From Methyloradius sp035460505 (lineage in GTDB: Bacteria > Pseudomonadota > Gammaproteobacteria > Burkholderiales > Methylophilaceae), in NCBI GenBank assembly GCA_035460505.1, contig DATHWP010000007.1, positions 41,250 through 105,249 of the forward strand: a stretch of 64,000 nt of DNA, written 5' to 3'. The translations under genes were made by a program, and so were the position numbers. A model generated the notes under the pieces. The model ran no database searches. It had not been told where the DNA came from and saw only the letters and a program-made list of their open reading frames with translations. Positions 35,426 through 45,139 of the stretch are shown piece after piece. Numbering within the stretch: the stretch's first letter is position 1; each line of letters begins with the position of its first letter.

Positions 35426-35760
35426 GATCAGGCCTTTCCTTTTCTGTAGCGCTTGCATCAATCGTCACCTGCGGTTCTTGAAGGTCCATTTGATTCATTT
35501 GACCAGGTAAAACCGGAAGCATATAAGCTTCAAAATTCCTAGGTCTTTTAGAACTGCTGTTTACCATACTGCTTCAAAAAGAGAAACTGAAGCAAATCTT
35601 AAAAATGCACATTGGTATGATTAGATGGCGCCTGCTAACGACCCAAAGCGGTCATTACTTCTAATGTCATGTTTCCAAAGAGCCAATTAATTTGTAAATA
35701 AATCGACGCTCAAATGCTACATATACTATATTCGAAGAACATCATTTAGAGGTCTATTGA

Positions 35761-36822
35761 ATGAAAAAATACGCTCATCAGTTTATGTGGATAACCATAT
35801 TTTATATCGCATGTATTTCGTTAGTACACGCAGATCAACAAACAGAAACTCAAATAAAAATACTGCCTTTTATTGAAGCTGATGGTGAACTAGACTCTGG
35901 AAAAGGCGATGAGTTGCTAGCATGGGCAACTCCAGAAAAAGTCATATTTGGCACTTATGTGAATTCACATTTCAGCGATCCTAGCTGCAATAGTCAGAAT
36001 CCTCGCTCTGAGTGTAAAAAACCCACATTTGAAAAAACGAAAATCTTGATGGTATTTGACATCTCCACAAAACAGACAACCTTTAACATTAAAAATGAAT
36101 TTCAAGAAAGCCAGCTAGAGTTATTTAACCAAAAGCTTTTTTGGGACGACTATTCTTGTCCATACGAAAAAAAAATAGGCAGTAAATCAAATACAACATA
36201 CCTTGCACTAAAACCAAAAGACGGCTGTATTAAAGAAATAGCAGATGATAAGAATGTGGTGCACAAGTATTCATATGTGCGGCCAGATGGGAAGAATTTT
36301 TTTATATTAGAGCGGCAATTCCATGATGAGATACGTTTTTGGAGTTGGATAGACTGGCTTAAAATGTATCTCCTAAGAACATCGGTAACATATTCGACAA
36401 CCACTGACGGAAAAGGTGGATCTTATACTGTTAGTAGTCCTTCCAGTTTCATTTTGCTTTCGCCTAATACTGGCAAATTCAGCTTTATAGATGTGGGAGA
36501 AAACTCCTTCAGTGGGGCGACAGTTACGAGAGCTGGTGTAATTGCTGAATTAGGAAGTTATACAAACATACCAAAAGAGAAGCAAGGCTTGACACTTATT
36601 CACGAAAACCAACGGTATAAAATTGCCGAAGAGGAGTTCATTGGTTATACCGCTGTTTCACCTGATGGATGTCATGTCGCTTATTTGGCCTCTAGACGAG
36701 TAAAAGAGATTCGTAATGGGTACAACGATGATATCGATTACAGCAAATTGCGTGTGATTGACGTGTGTGAAGGTTTTGGCGTGGCAAGGGATGCAAACCC
36801 TTTCATCTCATTATTAAAATGA
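35761..36822 (+). CDS. Exported protein of unknown function, propeller-like
   Basis: A 353-aa protein with a signal peptide (FMWITIFYIACISLVHADQQ) and a mature domain with scattered Cys and beta-rich segments such as KTKILMVFDISTKQTTF, SSFILLSPNTGKFSFIDVG and YTAVSPDGCHVAYLASRR. SPDGCHVAYLA is typical of beta-propeller blades (TolB/WD40-like), so a propeller fold is plausible. A GAGG site precedes the ATG. It is AT-rich cargo between the antitoxin gene and the tns genes; no partner is evident. Confidence 0.6.
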   Translation: MKKYAHQFMWITIFYIACISLVHADQQTETQIKILPFIEADGELDSGKGDELLAWATPEKVIFGTYVNSHFSDPSCNSQNPRSECKKPTFEKTKILMVFDISTKQTTFNIKNEFQESQLELFNQKLFWDDYSCPYEKKIGSKSNTTYLALKPKDGCIKEIADDKNVVHKYSYVRPDGKNFFILERQFHDEIRFWSWIDWLKMYLLRTSVTYSTTTDGKGGSYTVSSPSSFILLSPNTGKFSFIDVGENSFSGATVTRAGVIAELGSYTNIPKEKQGLTLIHENQRYKIAEEEFIGYTAVSPDGCHVAYLASRRVKEIRNGYNDDIDYSKLRVIDVCEGFGVARDANPFISLLK

Positions 36823-36877
36823 CAAAAAAGTAATTTTTATTACCTATAAATTCTGCCCTTACAAGTAATTGAGCAGA

Positions 36878-36906
36878 GGCTGCTATTGGCCGATAGCAGG
36901 CTTTTG
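36878..36906. terminator. Hairpin between converging genes (unknown exported protein and tnsC)
   Basis: AGGCTGCTATTGG pairs with CCGATAGCAGGCT with little or no loop and is followed by TTTT on the plus strand. It lies in the gap between two convergent genes, so it could serve the plus-strand gene. Confidence 0.5.
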
Positions 36907-36945
36907 TCGGATCATTTCAATTAATAATTCCTAGGTCCAGAAATC

Positions 36946-38259
36946 TCATTTTTCAAAGCTATCTTGAAACCAGTTAGCATCCTCAAGGAGTTTTTCTGCA
37001 CTCAAAGGTGTCTTTTTGATTAGAACCACTTTGTTTTGTGGCTGATTGGCTTTTGTAATTGCTTTAATTTTGTTCTGTTCTTCCCTTGAAAAAGTCAGTT
37101 CTAGTTTTTTTAGATGCTCATTCTCCAATTGTCGCTGTATCAGGCTCTGTTTTTGAATTTCACCGAATGGATTTGGCAGATCAATCGGGCACCAAAGATC
37201 ATTTTTAACTTTGCGATTTTCGATAATTTGCCGATGAATAATCTCGACATCCTGCCTCTTAGCTGAAAACCTAGGTGAAGCGTACGCCAGTTCGATTTCC
37301 TTAATCGTCACCTTCCCGGAGAAATTTCGTGAAATACCGTATGCAATTGTGAGCAACTCAACAAGACCACGTTTGATGCCAGCGCAATACCAATGAATGG
37401 CTGCCGCATCGTCATTCGCATCAAACCTGAACACTTCAGGAAATAGTCTCAAAAATGTATCTAGTGTTTTTATCCAGTCTTCACTATTCGGAGGATCTGG
37501 GTGCAAGCAAGTCAAGTTAGATAGCATGCGGTCACGATCTTCTTGAGGCCGTTTTGCCAGGCGATGAATGAGGCTGTAATTGGCACTATAAAGGCATGGT
37601 AATCCAAGCTGTCCAACTGACAAAAGCAATTCCATCAATTTGGCATTGGCTGTGGAAGACAATGTAAGAAATTGAAGTTCGTCGACAATTACCATAGGCA
37701 CCCCATTGATATATCCATGCTTGCGTAGCAACTTAATCGAATTTCTTAATGAATGCTCCTCACCCCAGAAAGAGTCTAGGATTAGTTTTGCCGAGCTGTT
37801 CTCATCTACTATGCTGATCCAAGGGTTCAGTAATGACATACCTGTATGGTATTCATCTACCCGTAAATTATGTCTCTGCTCTTGCGGCAGAATTCGTTTA
37901 AAGGCTTGCACTAATTCGGTCTTGCCAACCCCAGCCAAGCCAGTAAGCCCCATCAAACGCGTAAATTTTGGCAGGGGAGGTTTTGAGTAAATGTGGCGGC
38001 AAAGTGCTTGGGGTGATGGGTAATACGTTTTGCAGTGAGTCACTATGACCTCAACCCAATAGTGCAGGATGGCAACATTTTGTTGTGTTGGCACAAAAAC
38101 CTGCTCAAGTATTTCTTGGAGTTTAATTTTTGCTGCATCATGAGATAACAGACTGATATCTGGCAACTCATCAGGAATGTACATGGCTCGCCGCCTAATT
38201 TCTTCTGGATCAAGAAGGTGTTCGAATCTGGAGACCCAAGGATTTCTCTCTTGGGTCAT
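36946..38259 (-). CDS. tnsC: TnsC-like AAA+ transposition ATPase
   Basis: The 437-aa protein has Walker A GLAGVGKTE (107-115, K113) and Walker B VPMVIVDELQFLTL (D193-E194), within the AAA ATPase of Tn7 TnsC/TniB-type target regulators. TnsC links target-selecting TniQ/TnsD proteins to the TnsAB transposase. The stop/start junction overlaps tnsB by 4 bp, so tnsA-tnsB-tnsC form one minus-strand operon. Confidence 0.88.
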   Translation of the reverse strand: MTQERNPWVSRFEHLLDPEEIRRRAMYIPDELPDISLLSHDAAKIKLQEILEQVFVPTQQNVAILHYWVEVIVTHCKTYYPSPQALCRHIYSKPPLPKFTRLMGLTGLAGVGKTELVQAFKRILPQEQRHNLRVDEYHTGMSLLNPWISIVDENSSAKLILDSFWGEEHSLRNSIKLLRKHGYINGVPMVIVDELQFLTLSSTANAKLMELLLSVGQLGLPCLYSANYSLIHRLAKRPQEDRDRMLSNLTCLHPDPPNSEDWIKTLDTFLRLFPEVFRFDANDDAAAIHWYCAGIKRGLVELLTIAYGISRNFSGKVTIKEIELAYASPRFSAKRQDVEIIHRQIIENRKVKNDLWCPIDLPNPFGEIQKQSLIQRQLENEHLKKLELTFSREEQNKIKAITKANQPQNKVVLIKKTPLSAEKLLEDANWFQDSFEK

Positions 38260-40286
38260 GCTGCTTTCTTCCTATTAGTGGATTTGGAAGGAGATGTCGA
38301 ATCCAACACTTTCTTCGGTTTCCTGAAAGATGTTGTGCCTGCGTTCCAGTCATGCCCTGTAGCCCGGTGAAACTGAATTCGAGCTTCAGCATCAACAGCA
38401 TGTTGATGTTGGGTAAATTCCGAATTCACATAAGATCGAATAGCAGCGAATTCTTCAACTTCTGCGAGGGATTGAAACAGGTCATCTTCCAGGCCCCGCA
38501 GGGGTAGTTTTGCCGCCAATTGGAACAAGCGTCCGTTAATGTCGACCCAAATAAATCTTAGGCACATACTATGGCCGTAGCCTAATACATTTAACTCAGC
38601 GCCACGGCCAATGTCTTCCAAAATACCGAGTGACCGAATTTCTGAAGAATCATATCTTATGTTTTTAAACCAAAACCCATCGTGTTTTGTTTTGAGTTCA
38701 ATTGGTGACAAAAAACTTCGAATAGCTTTTTCGATAGTTACGTTCATAGCGTCATTGCGACCGCGCTGATCGTAGTGGTTCCAGAGCCCAATTGGGGTTG
38801 GTTGAATATAGGCTAGATCTGGGTTGGGGTAGATGCGATCTGACATGTCTGCTTTTTGGTTGTAAGCAATGGTTGCAAATATCTCCCGCTTTGCAAGTTC
38901 TACGGGCGTAAGATTACTTAATGTATACGTCGGGCGCCCTTCAATTTTGAAGTCTCGGGGATGTGAAGATTCAATGCCTGCTTTGGATTGGCCAAACCAT
39001 GCAGGGGGTAAACCTTTAATGGCTGGTTTCAAATCATCGTCATCAATCAAATCTTTTTTTGAGCCTGGCCCCCGATCAAAAATGGTGTCGCCTGTCATTC
39101 CAACGCAAGGCCAGTCCTTATCTTCGATTTCTATGCCGAATAAGCTACAAAAGAATTTTTTTGGAACCGCCATTGAGAACAGCGTCGTGCGATAAGCCTC
39201 GCTGCTTTCTTTGTTAGTTGAAAATCCAATGCCCAACAACATTCCTGACAGAGTGTCCCTACATCGGACAACGCATAGCGGGGGATAATAATTGCCCTCG
39301 GTGTAGGATTTTGGTCGCTCAATAGTGTAGTACCCATCAAACTCGACTCGTTCATATAAATTAGCTACCGCTTCAGAAAACTTGCCTTTTGAGACTGATA
39401 AATCTGTCCGAAAGCGAACTTCACCATAAAGATTTTTTTGAAGTTGCTCAATGCTGAATGCTTTTTTTACTTCATATTTGAATTGTTCAATGGTTGGGAA
39501 AGCCAGCCCCTGGGGTTGAGAAACTGCCTTAACTTTTGACAAGGAATCAAATACACTGGTTTGCGTGGTGACCTTGCAATTAAATTCGGATATTAATGTT
39601 TTTGAGTAGATTTGGCTCATTTTGACACCCGTTTTCCCGAATCGGCGATAGCCATCAATGATTCCCTTACGCATTTCGACGGTCATTCCAAATCCGTAAT
39701 ATTTCCCGTAAGCCAAGCTAGGGCGTCCGAATTTAACTCCTACATGCTCAGCACGATCCCAATGTCCAATTTTATGGAAAGGCGGTAGCAATACCCACTG
39801 ATCGCGTCCAAAACAGAGATAGGTGAGTAGCCATGCCCGAAAACGTGATTCATTCTGCGGTGTGGCACATTCTCGTGCCTTTGCATTAATACTCGCTTGA
39901 GGGTCTGGTGAGTCGAGAATCTCATCCATAGTAATAATGGCAGGAGTTATCCAGAAGAGCCGCTCTTCGACCCGTTCACGGTGCTGCTTTACTGCCTTCG
40001 GGCGCTTAAGATCAATTCGGGAAATGTCTCGACCTTCCAGTTCTTTTAACCAAAGAGGCATTGAAGTTTGATTTTCGGTTAAGGTAATCTGCTCAGGTAT
40101 ACCTGCCTCAAAGGCATCCCGATCAATGACAATTAGTTCCGAGGATGGAGTTTTGCCCTTCTCATAGCCGAAGAGAACTAGGAACACTAATTTCTTGGTC
40201 GCATGGCTTTTTAGAAAGTGGTAAACCAGATCCTTTTTAAGGTGCAGGTATCCATGGGGAGCATGAAGCTGACTACCAATTTTCAT
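38256..40286 (-). CDS. tnsB: TnsB-like DDE transposase
   Basis: About 676 aa. The integrase-like catalytic core has Asp in RVEFDGYYTIERP (~317), Asp in TGDTIFDRGPGSKK (~404) and Glu in KAGIESSHPRD (~439), a D-D-34-E arrangement. N-terminal helical DNA-binding parts and a C-terminal beta-barrel region follow the usual TnsB plan. It cuts the 3' ends of the element and joins them to target DNA. ATG 40286 is chosen: it is 2 nt after the tnsA stop with GGGAAG upstream. An alternative upstream start would overlap tnsA. Confidence 0.9.
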   Translation of the reverse strand: MKIGSQLHAPHGYLHLKKDLVYHFLKSHATKKLVFLVLFGYEKGKTPSSELIVIDRDAFEAGIPEQITLTENQTSMPLWLKELEGRDISRIDLKRPKAVKQHRERVEERLFWITPAIITMDEILDSPDPQASINAKARECATPQNESRFRAWLLTYLCFGRDQWVLLPPFHKIGHWDRAEHVGVKFGRPSLAYGKYYGFGMTVEMRKGIIDGYRRFGKTGVKMSQIYSKTLISEFNCKVTTQTSVFDSLSKVKAVSQPQGLAFPTIEQFKYEVKKAFSIEQLQKNLYGEVRFRTDLSVSKGKFSEAVANLYERVEFDGYYTIERPKSYTEGNYYPPLCVVRCRDTLSGMLLGIGFSTNKESSEAYRTTLFSMAVPKKFFCSLFGIEIEDKDWPCVGMTGDTIFDRGPGSKKDLIDDDDLKPAIKGLPPAWFGQSKAGIESSHPRDFKIEGRPTYTLSNLTPVELAKREIFATIAYNQKADMSDRIYPNPDLAYIQPTPIGLWNHYDQRGRNDAMNVTIEKAIRSFLSPIELKTKHDGFWFKNIRYDSSEIRSLGILEDIGRGAELNVLGYGHSMCLRFIWVDINGRLFQLAAKLPLRGLEDDLFQSLAEVEEFAAIRSYVNSEFTQHQHAVDAEARIQFHRATGHDWNAGTTSFRKPKKVLDSTSPSKSTNRKKAA

Positions 40287-40288
40287 TT

Positions 40289-41263
40289 TTACTTCCCGAA
40301 CCAATTGCTATGCTCATCAATGACGTCTTTCTGTTCTGGGTTGAGCGGATGATTAATGAGGATGGGGGTATAGAGGTCGACCCGGATCCTTCGCTGCCAG
40401 ATCGCCTGATAGAGGATGGTTCTCGCTTTGTCGGGTGGAAGATTAAATCTTGCATAAGCCCATGTAACAATTTCCAATGGGGGAATGCCGATAGTCATTG
40501 CATGTTTGAATTTCTCCTCAATTTCCAGGTGCTGATCCTTAACAATTAACACTGATCTTCGCTGGTATAGGAAAAGCTGATTCAGATTGCAAGAAACATC
40601 TTCATTCAGCTGATTACCTGCGACTTGAATCGTTGGAATGCTGGCATCAGCATGATAAATGTGTTCGATTTCGTGTCTTGCTAGTGCTTTGTCAATCTCT
40701 TTTGTCGATGCACAGCTATGGCTATCTGAGTAAGGTCGCTTGAAATCTTTGGCAGATTCCTTCACCGTTAAATTTCTGCATTGAATGTGATGGTTCTCAC
40801 CCATAAAAATCAGAAAATCCCCAATATAAGGATAAGGTATGCGTCTGATCAGAGTTGGATCTTTGTCATCTGGAACACGCAAATAATGCAAATACTTCAA
40901 ATACCCTAATCTCTCTGCCACATCAACGACCCCTCTGATAGGAGGTAACTGACGAGACACTGTTCCTGGAAATCCAACGACAGGGTTTTCTTTCGGGGTA
41001 GTTGAAAGCATTTTCTGTTCATGAATATCGAGCAAGTCCGGATGATAAAGAAGTCGCAATGCAACCTTCTTCTCATTTAGTGAGAGTGTGTGAATGTCGC
41101 GATTAAATTTTGGTGATCTTAAGGTGACAGCCCAAGAGGAGGATGGGGCCTCAGCTGGAGTCGCCAAGATTGACGGCACATACTCATCGCCAAAGCGTGA
41201 AATGGTTTGTCGCGACAGAATTCGTTTTAGAGTTGCTAGGGTCGGGCCTTTTTTGGACGCCAT
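40289..41263 (-). CDS. tnsA: TnsA-like heteromeric transposase endonuclease
   Basis: About 324 aa. A restriction-enzyme-like core is visible: Glu in LSLNEKKVALRLLYHPDLLDIHEQ (E64), Asp in YIGDFLIF (D149) and Lys in NLTVKESA (K168), matching the E-D-x-K pattern of TnsA. TnsA cuts the 5' strands, making cut-and-paste movement possible. ATG 41263 has GGAG 8 nt upstream; the frame is open further upstream. The first gene of the tnsABC operon. Confidence 0.85.
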   Translation of the reverse strand: MASKKGPTLATLKRILSRQTISRFGDEYVPSILATPAEAPSSSWAVTLRSPKFNRDIHTLSLNEKKVALRLLYHPDLLDIHEQKMLSTTPKENPVVGFPGTVSRQLPPIRGVVDVAERLGYLKYLHYLRVPDDKDPTLIRRIPYPYIGDFLIFMGENHHIQCRNLTVKESAKDFKRPYSDSHSCASTKEIDKALARHEIEHIYHADASIPTIQVAGNQLNEDVSCNLNQLFLYQRRSVLIVKDQHLEIEEKFKHAMTIGIPPLEIVTWAYARFNLPPDKARTILYQAIWQRRIRVDLYTPILINHPLNPEQKDVIDEHSNWFGK

Positions 41264-41396
41264 AATGTTCTCCGCATAAAATAAATACACTGCGGAAAAT
41301 GGACTTTAAAAAGACAAAAGAAGCCCTTTGACTTTCGAGAGCGGGAGGCTCAAACTGAAGGTGTCGAATCAACAGTAAAAGCATCTCCCAAAACTC

Positions 41397-41433
41397 AAAA
41401 GCCGATTTTCCGCAAGGATGATCGGTTTTTTTG
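41397..41433. terminator. Hairpin between the XRE regulator and tnsA
   Basis: AAAAGCCGAT (41397-41406) pairs with ATCGGTTTT, with further pairing of TTTCC/GGA around GCAA. A run of seven Ts follows on the plus strand and an AAAA tract flanks the other side. It could terminate XRE transcription before tnsA or act as a bidirectional terminator. Confidence 0.45.
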
Positions 41434-41461
41434 TATCACATGAATTTTTAAGTTTCTTGTT

Positions 41462-41833
41462 CTACTCCAAGTAATTGCTGATGAAATTCTGAATTTTTGA
41501 GAAATCTGGTTCTTGAGTCTGGCTTAGAAACCCACAACTAACACAACTCCGTTTTAGCTCCTGCAGTTCCGCCTCAATTCGCTGGAGTGCACGCGCTTCC
41601 AGTAATGCTAATTTTTCTGCTTGAGTGGCATTCAATGCTTGAGCTAATCTGGATAACTGCAGATCACGAGGCGCACCACGTCGACCAGCTTCGATAGCGG
41701 CTAGATACGACTGATCCATTTCAGCGGTGATTGCTACGGCTTTTTGGGAAAGTCGATGTGCTTTGCGAATCGCGAGCAAGCAACTACCGAATCGATTGAT
41801 TTGTGTCTGAATATTTTTTTCTGGAACCAGCAT
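41462..41833 (-). CDS. XRE-family helix-turn-helix regulator
   Basis: About 123 aa. The HTH is FGSCLLAIRKAHRLSQKAVAITAEMDQSYLAAIEAGRRGAPRDLQLSRLAQALN; the C-terminal half is helical with a CVSCG pair. ATG 41833 (MLVPEKN) is preferred; the frame is open upstream. It is oriented like tnsABC, upstream of it, and so is a candidate regulator of transposition. Confidence 0.75.
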   Translation of the reverse strand: MLVPEKNIQTQINRFGSCLLAIRKAHRLSQKAVAITAEMDQSYLAAIEAGRRGAPRDLQLSRLAQALNATQAEKLALLEARALQRIEAELQELKRSCVSCGFLSQTQEPDFSKIQNFISNYLE

Positions 41834-42087
41834 GTGCCAATAAAAGCATTTTTTTATCAGTCCCAAAAGGGGCACTTTGCCGAACTTTTAAATCAAATTG
41901 ATGGCTTTTTTACTTATCAGGCACTGCTGTGATTGGTGTTTGCAGCGTTTGCTGTATGTGGGTTTGTTGGAGGTTTTTGAAGAAATATTTCTTTATATGG
42001 AGAATTTGATACAGCTTATCCATAACGCTGTAATGGAAAGTCAGGTTTACATCACTTGAGGATCTCGCCAAAACTACCTAAGATTAA

Positions 42088-43002
42088 ATGATGCGAAGCA
42101 TCAAACAGCCTAATCTTTATTTTCGGTCCGCCTATTTCATTGATTCCTTGAAAGCAAAGACAGGACTTACTTTCACCACAATCGAGGAAAGAGTCAGGAG
42201 AGAACAGTACGAAAAGCATGGATTACAAGCCCCTGCTACAGAGACGGTCAGAGATTATTTTCGGCTGAAGCGCGCTGTAGCATTTGAATCTGATATAAGG
42301 AATGCGAATAAATTTCCTTCTTGGCTTATGGCGGTTGAAATGGAGTTCCCTCTGACGTCGTATGCGTTCTTTCATCCACTTTTTGACCTTCTGTTTAGTC
42401 GGGTTGAGTCTTCTTCCGCCTGGATGAAACATTTTGAGAGGATTCCGGAACAATGGATACTTGAGGTGGAGTCTCAGGGGAGGGCAGAGTTAGCTGCTGA
42501 GTGGCGAGGTCTTAATGCGTCAAGCAGTAAAAGACTCCATACCAAAAAGTCCTCAAGTCAGATCGATCGACTTAGTCTTGTGCATCTGCTCATGATCCGA
42601 ACCATTTATCGAGAAGTCTTGTTTGAAAAAAACGGGTTATCCAGTTATTTCAAAAGACGCTATCTATTGGCAGAAGAAGAATTAAACAGCGCTGTTTCAG
42701 AGAACAGCCTTGATGCACTCTTTATTCTGCTGGCGTTGACTGAGGAAGCAGCCTTGATTGGTGACGCGAAACGATTCGAGATATGCCATTCAGCTTTTCT
42801 CAACTCACTGGGAAATATCCATGAATATGAAGGGTGTGAAGCAATAGCTGCCAAGATTCTGCCTTATATCCACCACCACTTAAATACACAAGTAAATCTA
42901 AGACAGTACCATTTCACAGATATCGAAGGGTTGGGTCTGCCTGTGACCTGGAAATCCACTTTGGTGGGTGAAAGGTTATTTCGTAACGATACCGATCAAT
43001 AA
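42088..43002 (+). CDS. Unknown 304-aa protein at the head of the TniQ gene group
   Basis: I do not recognise the family. The protein is soluble, mostly helical, rich in Arg/Lys at the N-terminus (TTIEERVRREQYEKHGLQAP...ETVRDYFRLKRA) and has no membrane segment or zinc motif. It opens the plus-strand group that continues 39 bp later with tniQ, divergent from the XRE regulator and tnsABC. The location suggests a transposition accessory or target-selection role, by inference only. Confidence 0.6.
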   Translation: MMRSIKQPNLYFRSAYFIDSLKAKTGLTFTTIEERVRREQYEKHGLQAPATETVRDYFRLKRAVAFESDIRNANKFPSWLMAVEMEFPLTSYAFFHPLFDLLFSRVESSSAWMKHFERIPEQWILEVESQGRAELAAEWRGLNASSSKRLHTKKSSSQIDRLSLVHLLMIRTIYREVLFEKNGLSSYFKRRYLLAEEELNSAVSENSLDALFILLALTEEAALIGDAKRFEICHSAFLNSLGNIHEYEGCEAIAAKILPYIHHHLNTQVNLRQYHFTDIEGLGLPVTWKSTLVGERLFRNDTDQ

Positions 43003-43041
43003 AAGATGTTTATGCTAATGCGGTCAAACACTCTATAAATA

Positions 43042-43986
43042 ATGCTCCTTTCCAAACCTCTAGATGGTGAATTGATTAGTGGATATTCAGGCAGACTCCG
43101 TGTGTTGAATGGATATGCAAATATGAAGCGGACGTGGCGAGCATTATCTGATTTTCATAAAAAGCCAATGTATCTGACCCATTTATTAGCAATGAGTGCA
43201 CAGCTGGATATCGTGGATATAACTCTCAACCATTCACTTTTACCTTACCGTCGCTGCTCCACGCCAACTGTGACCTACTTTATTGATGAATTTAAAAACC
43301 CCAATTATATTGATTACAATATTTTTCGCACTTCAGGAATTAATCCAGGTTTTTGTCGGAATTGCATACAGCAAGATTTATCTAAACACGGATATTCTTA
43401 TTGGCGTAGGGAACATCAGGTGCCAGGGATAGATTGGTGCCCAGAGCATGAGGAGCCTCTGCAACGCACTAGTGACCCTAATGCATTCGAAAACTTACCT
43501 ATTGATTTTCTCAATTCCCAAAATTTTGCAACTGAACAAATTGAGCAGCGACCAGAGGCTGGGAGTCTGGTAGACCGTTATATAAAAATATCTCTTGCCC
43601 TGATTAATAACCCCATCCCTATTCTTGGCAGATCCAATATTCGTAAATTGCGAGAATATGTCGAGCAATTGGATGCGGGAATTGATTTCATACACAATAA
43701 AAACGGGGTTCCGATATCCACATTGGTCGCTGAAAGATATCCAAGAAACTGGCTTAAGCGTCTTTGCCCAGATTTCGAAACTCGTCGTGATAATGTATGG
43801 TTTGACCCTATTGATAACAGTCTCATCACTGGCGCATATACTGAAATGTTTATACTTTTCGTTACCATGCTTTTTGATAACGATGACGACGCATTAGGAT
43901 TTTTTAAGAATAGAACCAGATTGGATCAACTGGAATCCGTTCATTACCATAACCATAAACCCTCAAGCGTAAAAAGGAAGTATTAG
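43042..43986 (+). CDS. TniQ-family target-selection protein 1
   Basis: The 314-aa protein begins with GELISGYSGRLRVLNG, like the TniQ N-terminal helix-turn-helix entry. It has a zinc site C105-x2-C108-x16-H125-x7-C133-x2-H136 within PGFCRNCIQQD...YWRREHQVPGIDWCPEHEEPL. TniQ/TnsD proteins bring TnsC to a target site. At 314 aa it is shorter than Tn7 TnsD (~500 aa). Confidence 0.82.
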   Translation: MLLSKPLDGELISGYSGRLRVLNGYANMKRTWRALSDFHKKPMYLTHLLAMSAQLDIVDITLNHSLLPYRRCSTPTVTYFIDEFKNPNYIDYNIFRTSGINPGFCRNCIQQDLSKHGYSYWRREHQVPGIDWCPEHEEPLQRTSDPNAFENLPIDFLNSQNFATEQIEQRPEAGSLVDRYIKISLALINNPIPILGRSNIRKLREYVEQLDAGIDFIHNKNGVPISTLVAERYPRNWLKRLCPDFETRRDNVWFDPIDNSLITGAYTEMFILFVTMLFDNDDDALGFFKNRTRLDQLESVHYHNHKPSSVKRKY

Positions 43987-44089
43987 TCAGGCTTGGGGAA
44001 AACTAGACTGTTTAATAACCAGACATTTATCATTTTTGTGTCAATGAGTCTGTAATAATCAAGCTCTAGTCACATATCGGGCTTAATGT

Positions 44090-45139
44090 ATGGCTGCTAA
44101 TTATCAGAATAGTTATTTAGCCAACATCCACAAAAAACGTCTGAATCTGGATTTGTTCGATGGCCGGGATACTCCCATAGTTAAGATTCGGGATGACGAA
44201 ACCATTTATAGCTGGTGTGCACGAATCCATCGTCTGTCTTCTTGCTTAAGTCCCAACCTGACCTGCCAGCAACTATTTGGACATCACTCCAGTGGCCTAC
44301 GTCACGATTTACCTGGATATATACGGCACTTGGTCGATAAAACCTATTGCCACCAGACTGCTGAGAGTTTGGCTGTCAATCATACGGTTCTTGGGTTTTT
44401 TAAACCATTTCTGCCAAAACACATATTTAATCAATATATTGATACCATGTTGAATTCGCTGAGCTTGAATATCAGGCGATGTCTCGCCTCCAACCTTAGT
44501 CATCAAGGAGTCCCATTCCCTTTAAAGATGTGCCTGAAATGTGTATCTCAGTTCAGGGAAATCCATGGGTATACCTACTGGAACATCCGTCATCAATCCC
44601 CTCATTTGCAAGTATGTATAAAGCATCGAGACTACTTATTGGTGGCGCCAGATGAATTTCATCAACTAATCCGCCATCAATGGGTTCTACCCGATGAAGT
44701 CGACATAAAAAATTGGGGCCAAGGATTAATGGTCTCAACTGAGGCTTTGGCAATATTGGAAAGTCTGGAGAAATGGTTAGCCTCATTTGAGGTGCTAGGC
44801 GACCAACCTTTGGATCCATCTATTTTGAGAGTAGTTTATCTGATGGAGTTTAATGAAAAGGGGTATGCGTCACATAATGGTGCTAAAGGTTCTGCTTCGA
44901 CTATCAATGCTTTTAAAGATCAATATCAGTCTGTATTTAATCTGAGAGGATTCGATTTTCTGCGTGACGTTGATCAATACGGGGATGGGGTACTAGAAAT
45001 GGTATTGAAACAACGCCCACTCACGCGATATCCATTAAAACATATGTTCGCATTGGATTTTTTGTTTGATACACCTAGTGATTTCTTCAAGCAATATTTT
45101 GAAATCAATGAATACGCTATTAAAGAATTTGGTCTATGA
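44090..45139 (+). CDS. TniQ-family target-selection protein 2
   Basis: The 349-aa protein has DDETIYSWCARIHRLSS at the N-terminus and zinc site C148-x2-C151-x16-H168-x7-C176-x2-H179 in MCLKCVSQFREIHGYTYWNIRHQ...VCIKHRDYLL, identical in spacing to TniQ 1 though the sequences differ widely. Two TniQ proteins per element can mean two target pathways. Its stop overlaps the next gene by 4 bp (ATGA). Confidence 0.82.
   Translation: MAANYQNSYLANIHKKRLNLDLFDGRDTPIVKIRDDETIYSWCARIHRLSSCLSPNLTCQQLFGHHSSGLRHDLPGYIRHLVDKTYCHQTAESLAVNHTVLGFFKPFLPKHIFNQYIDTMLNSLSLNIRRCLASNLSHQGVPFPLKMCLKCVSQFREIHGYTYWNIRHQSPHLQVCIKHRDYLLVAPDEFHQLIRHQWVLPDEVDIKNWGQGLMVSTEALAILESLEKWLASFEVLGDQPLDPSILRVVYLMEFNEKGYASHNGAKGSASTINAFKDQYQSVFNLRGFDFLRDVDQYGDGVLEMVLKQRPLTRYPLKHMFALDFLFDTPSDFFKQYFEINEYAIKEFGL

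Noticed and set aside
33800..36945. Left transposon end close to tnsC
   Set aside because: No copy of the AAGTCTGTCG core is found between hlyD and tnsC; the only matching end lies at 14561-14710.
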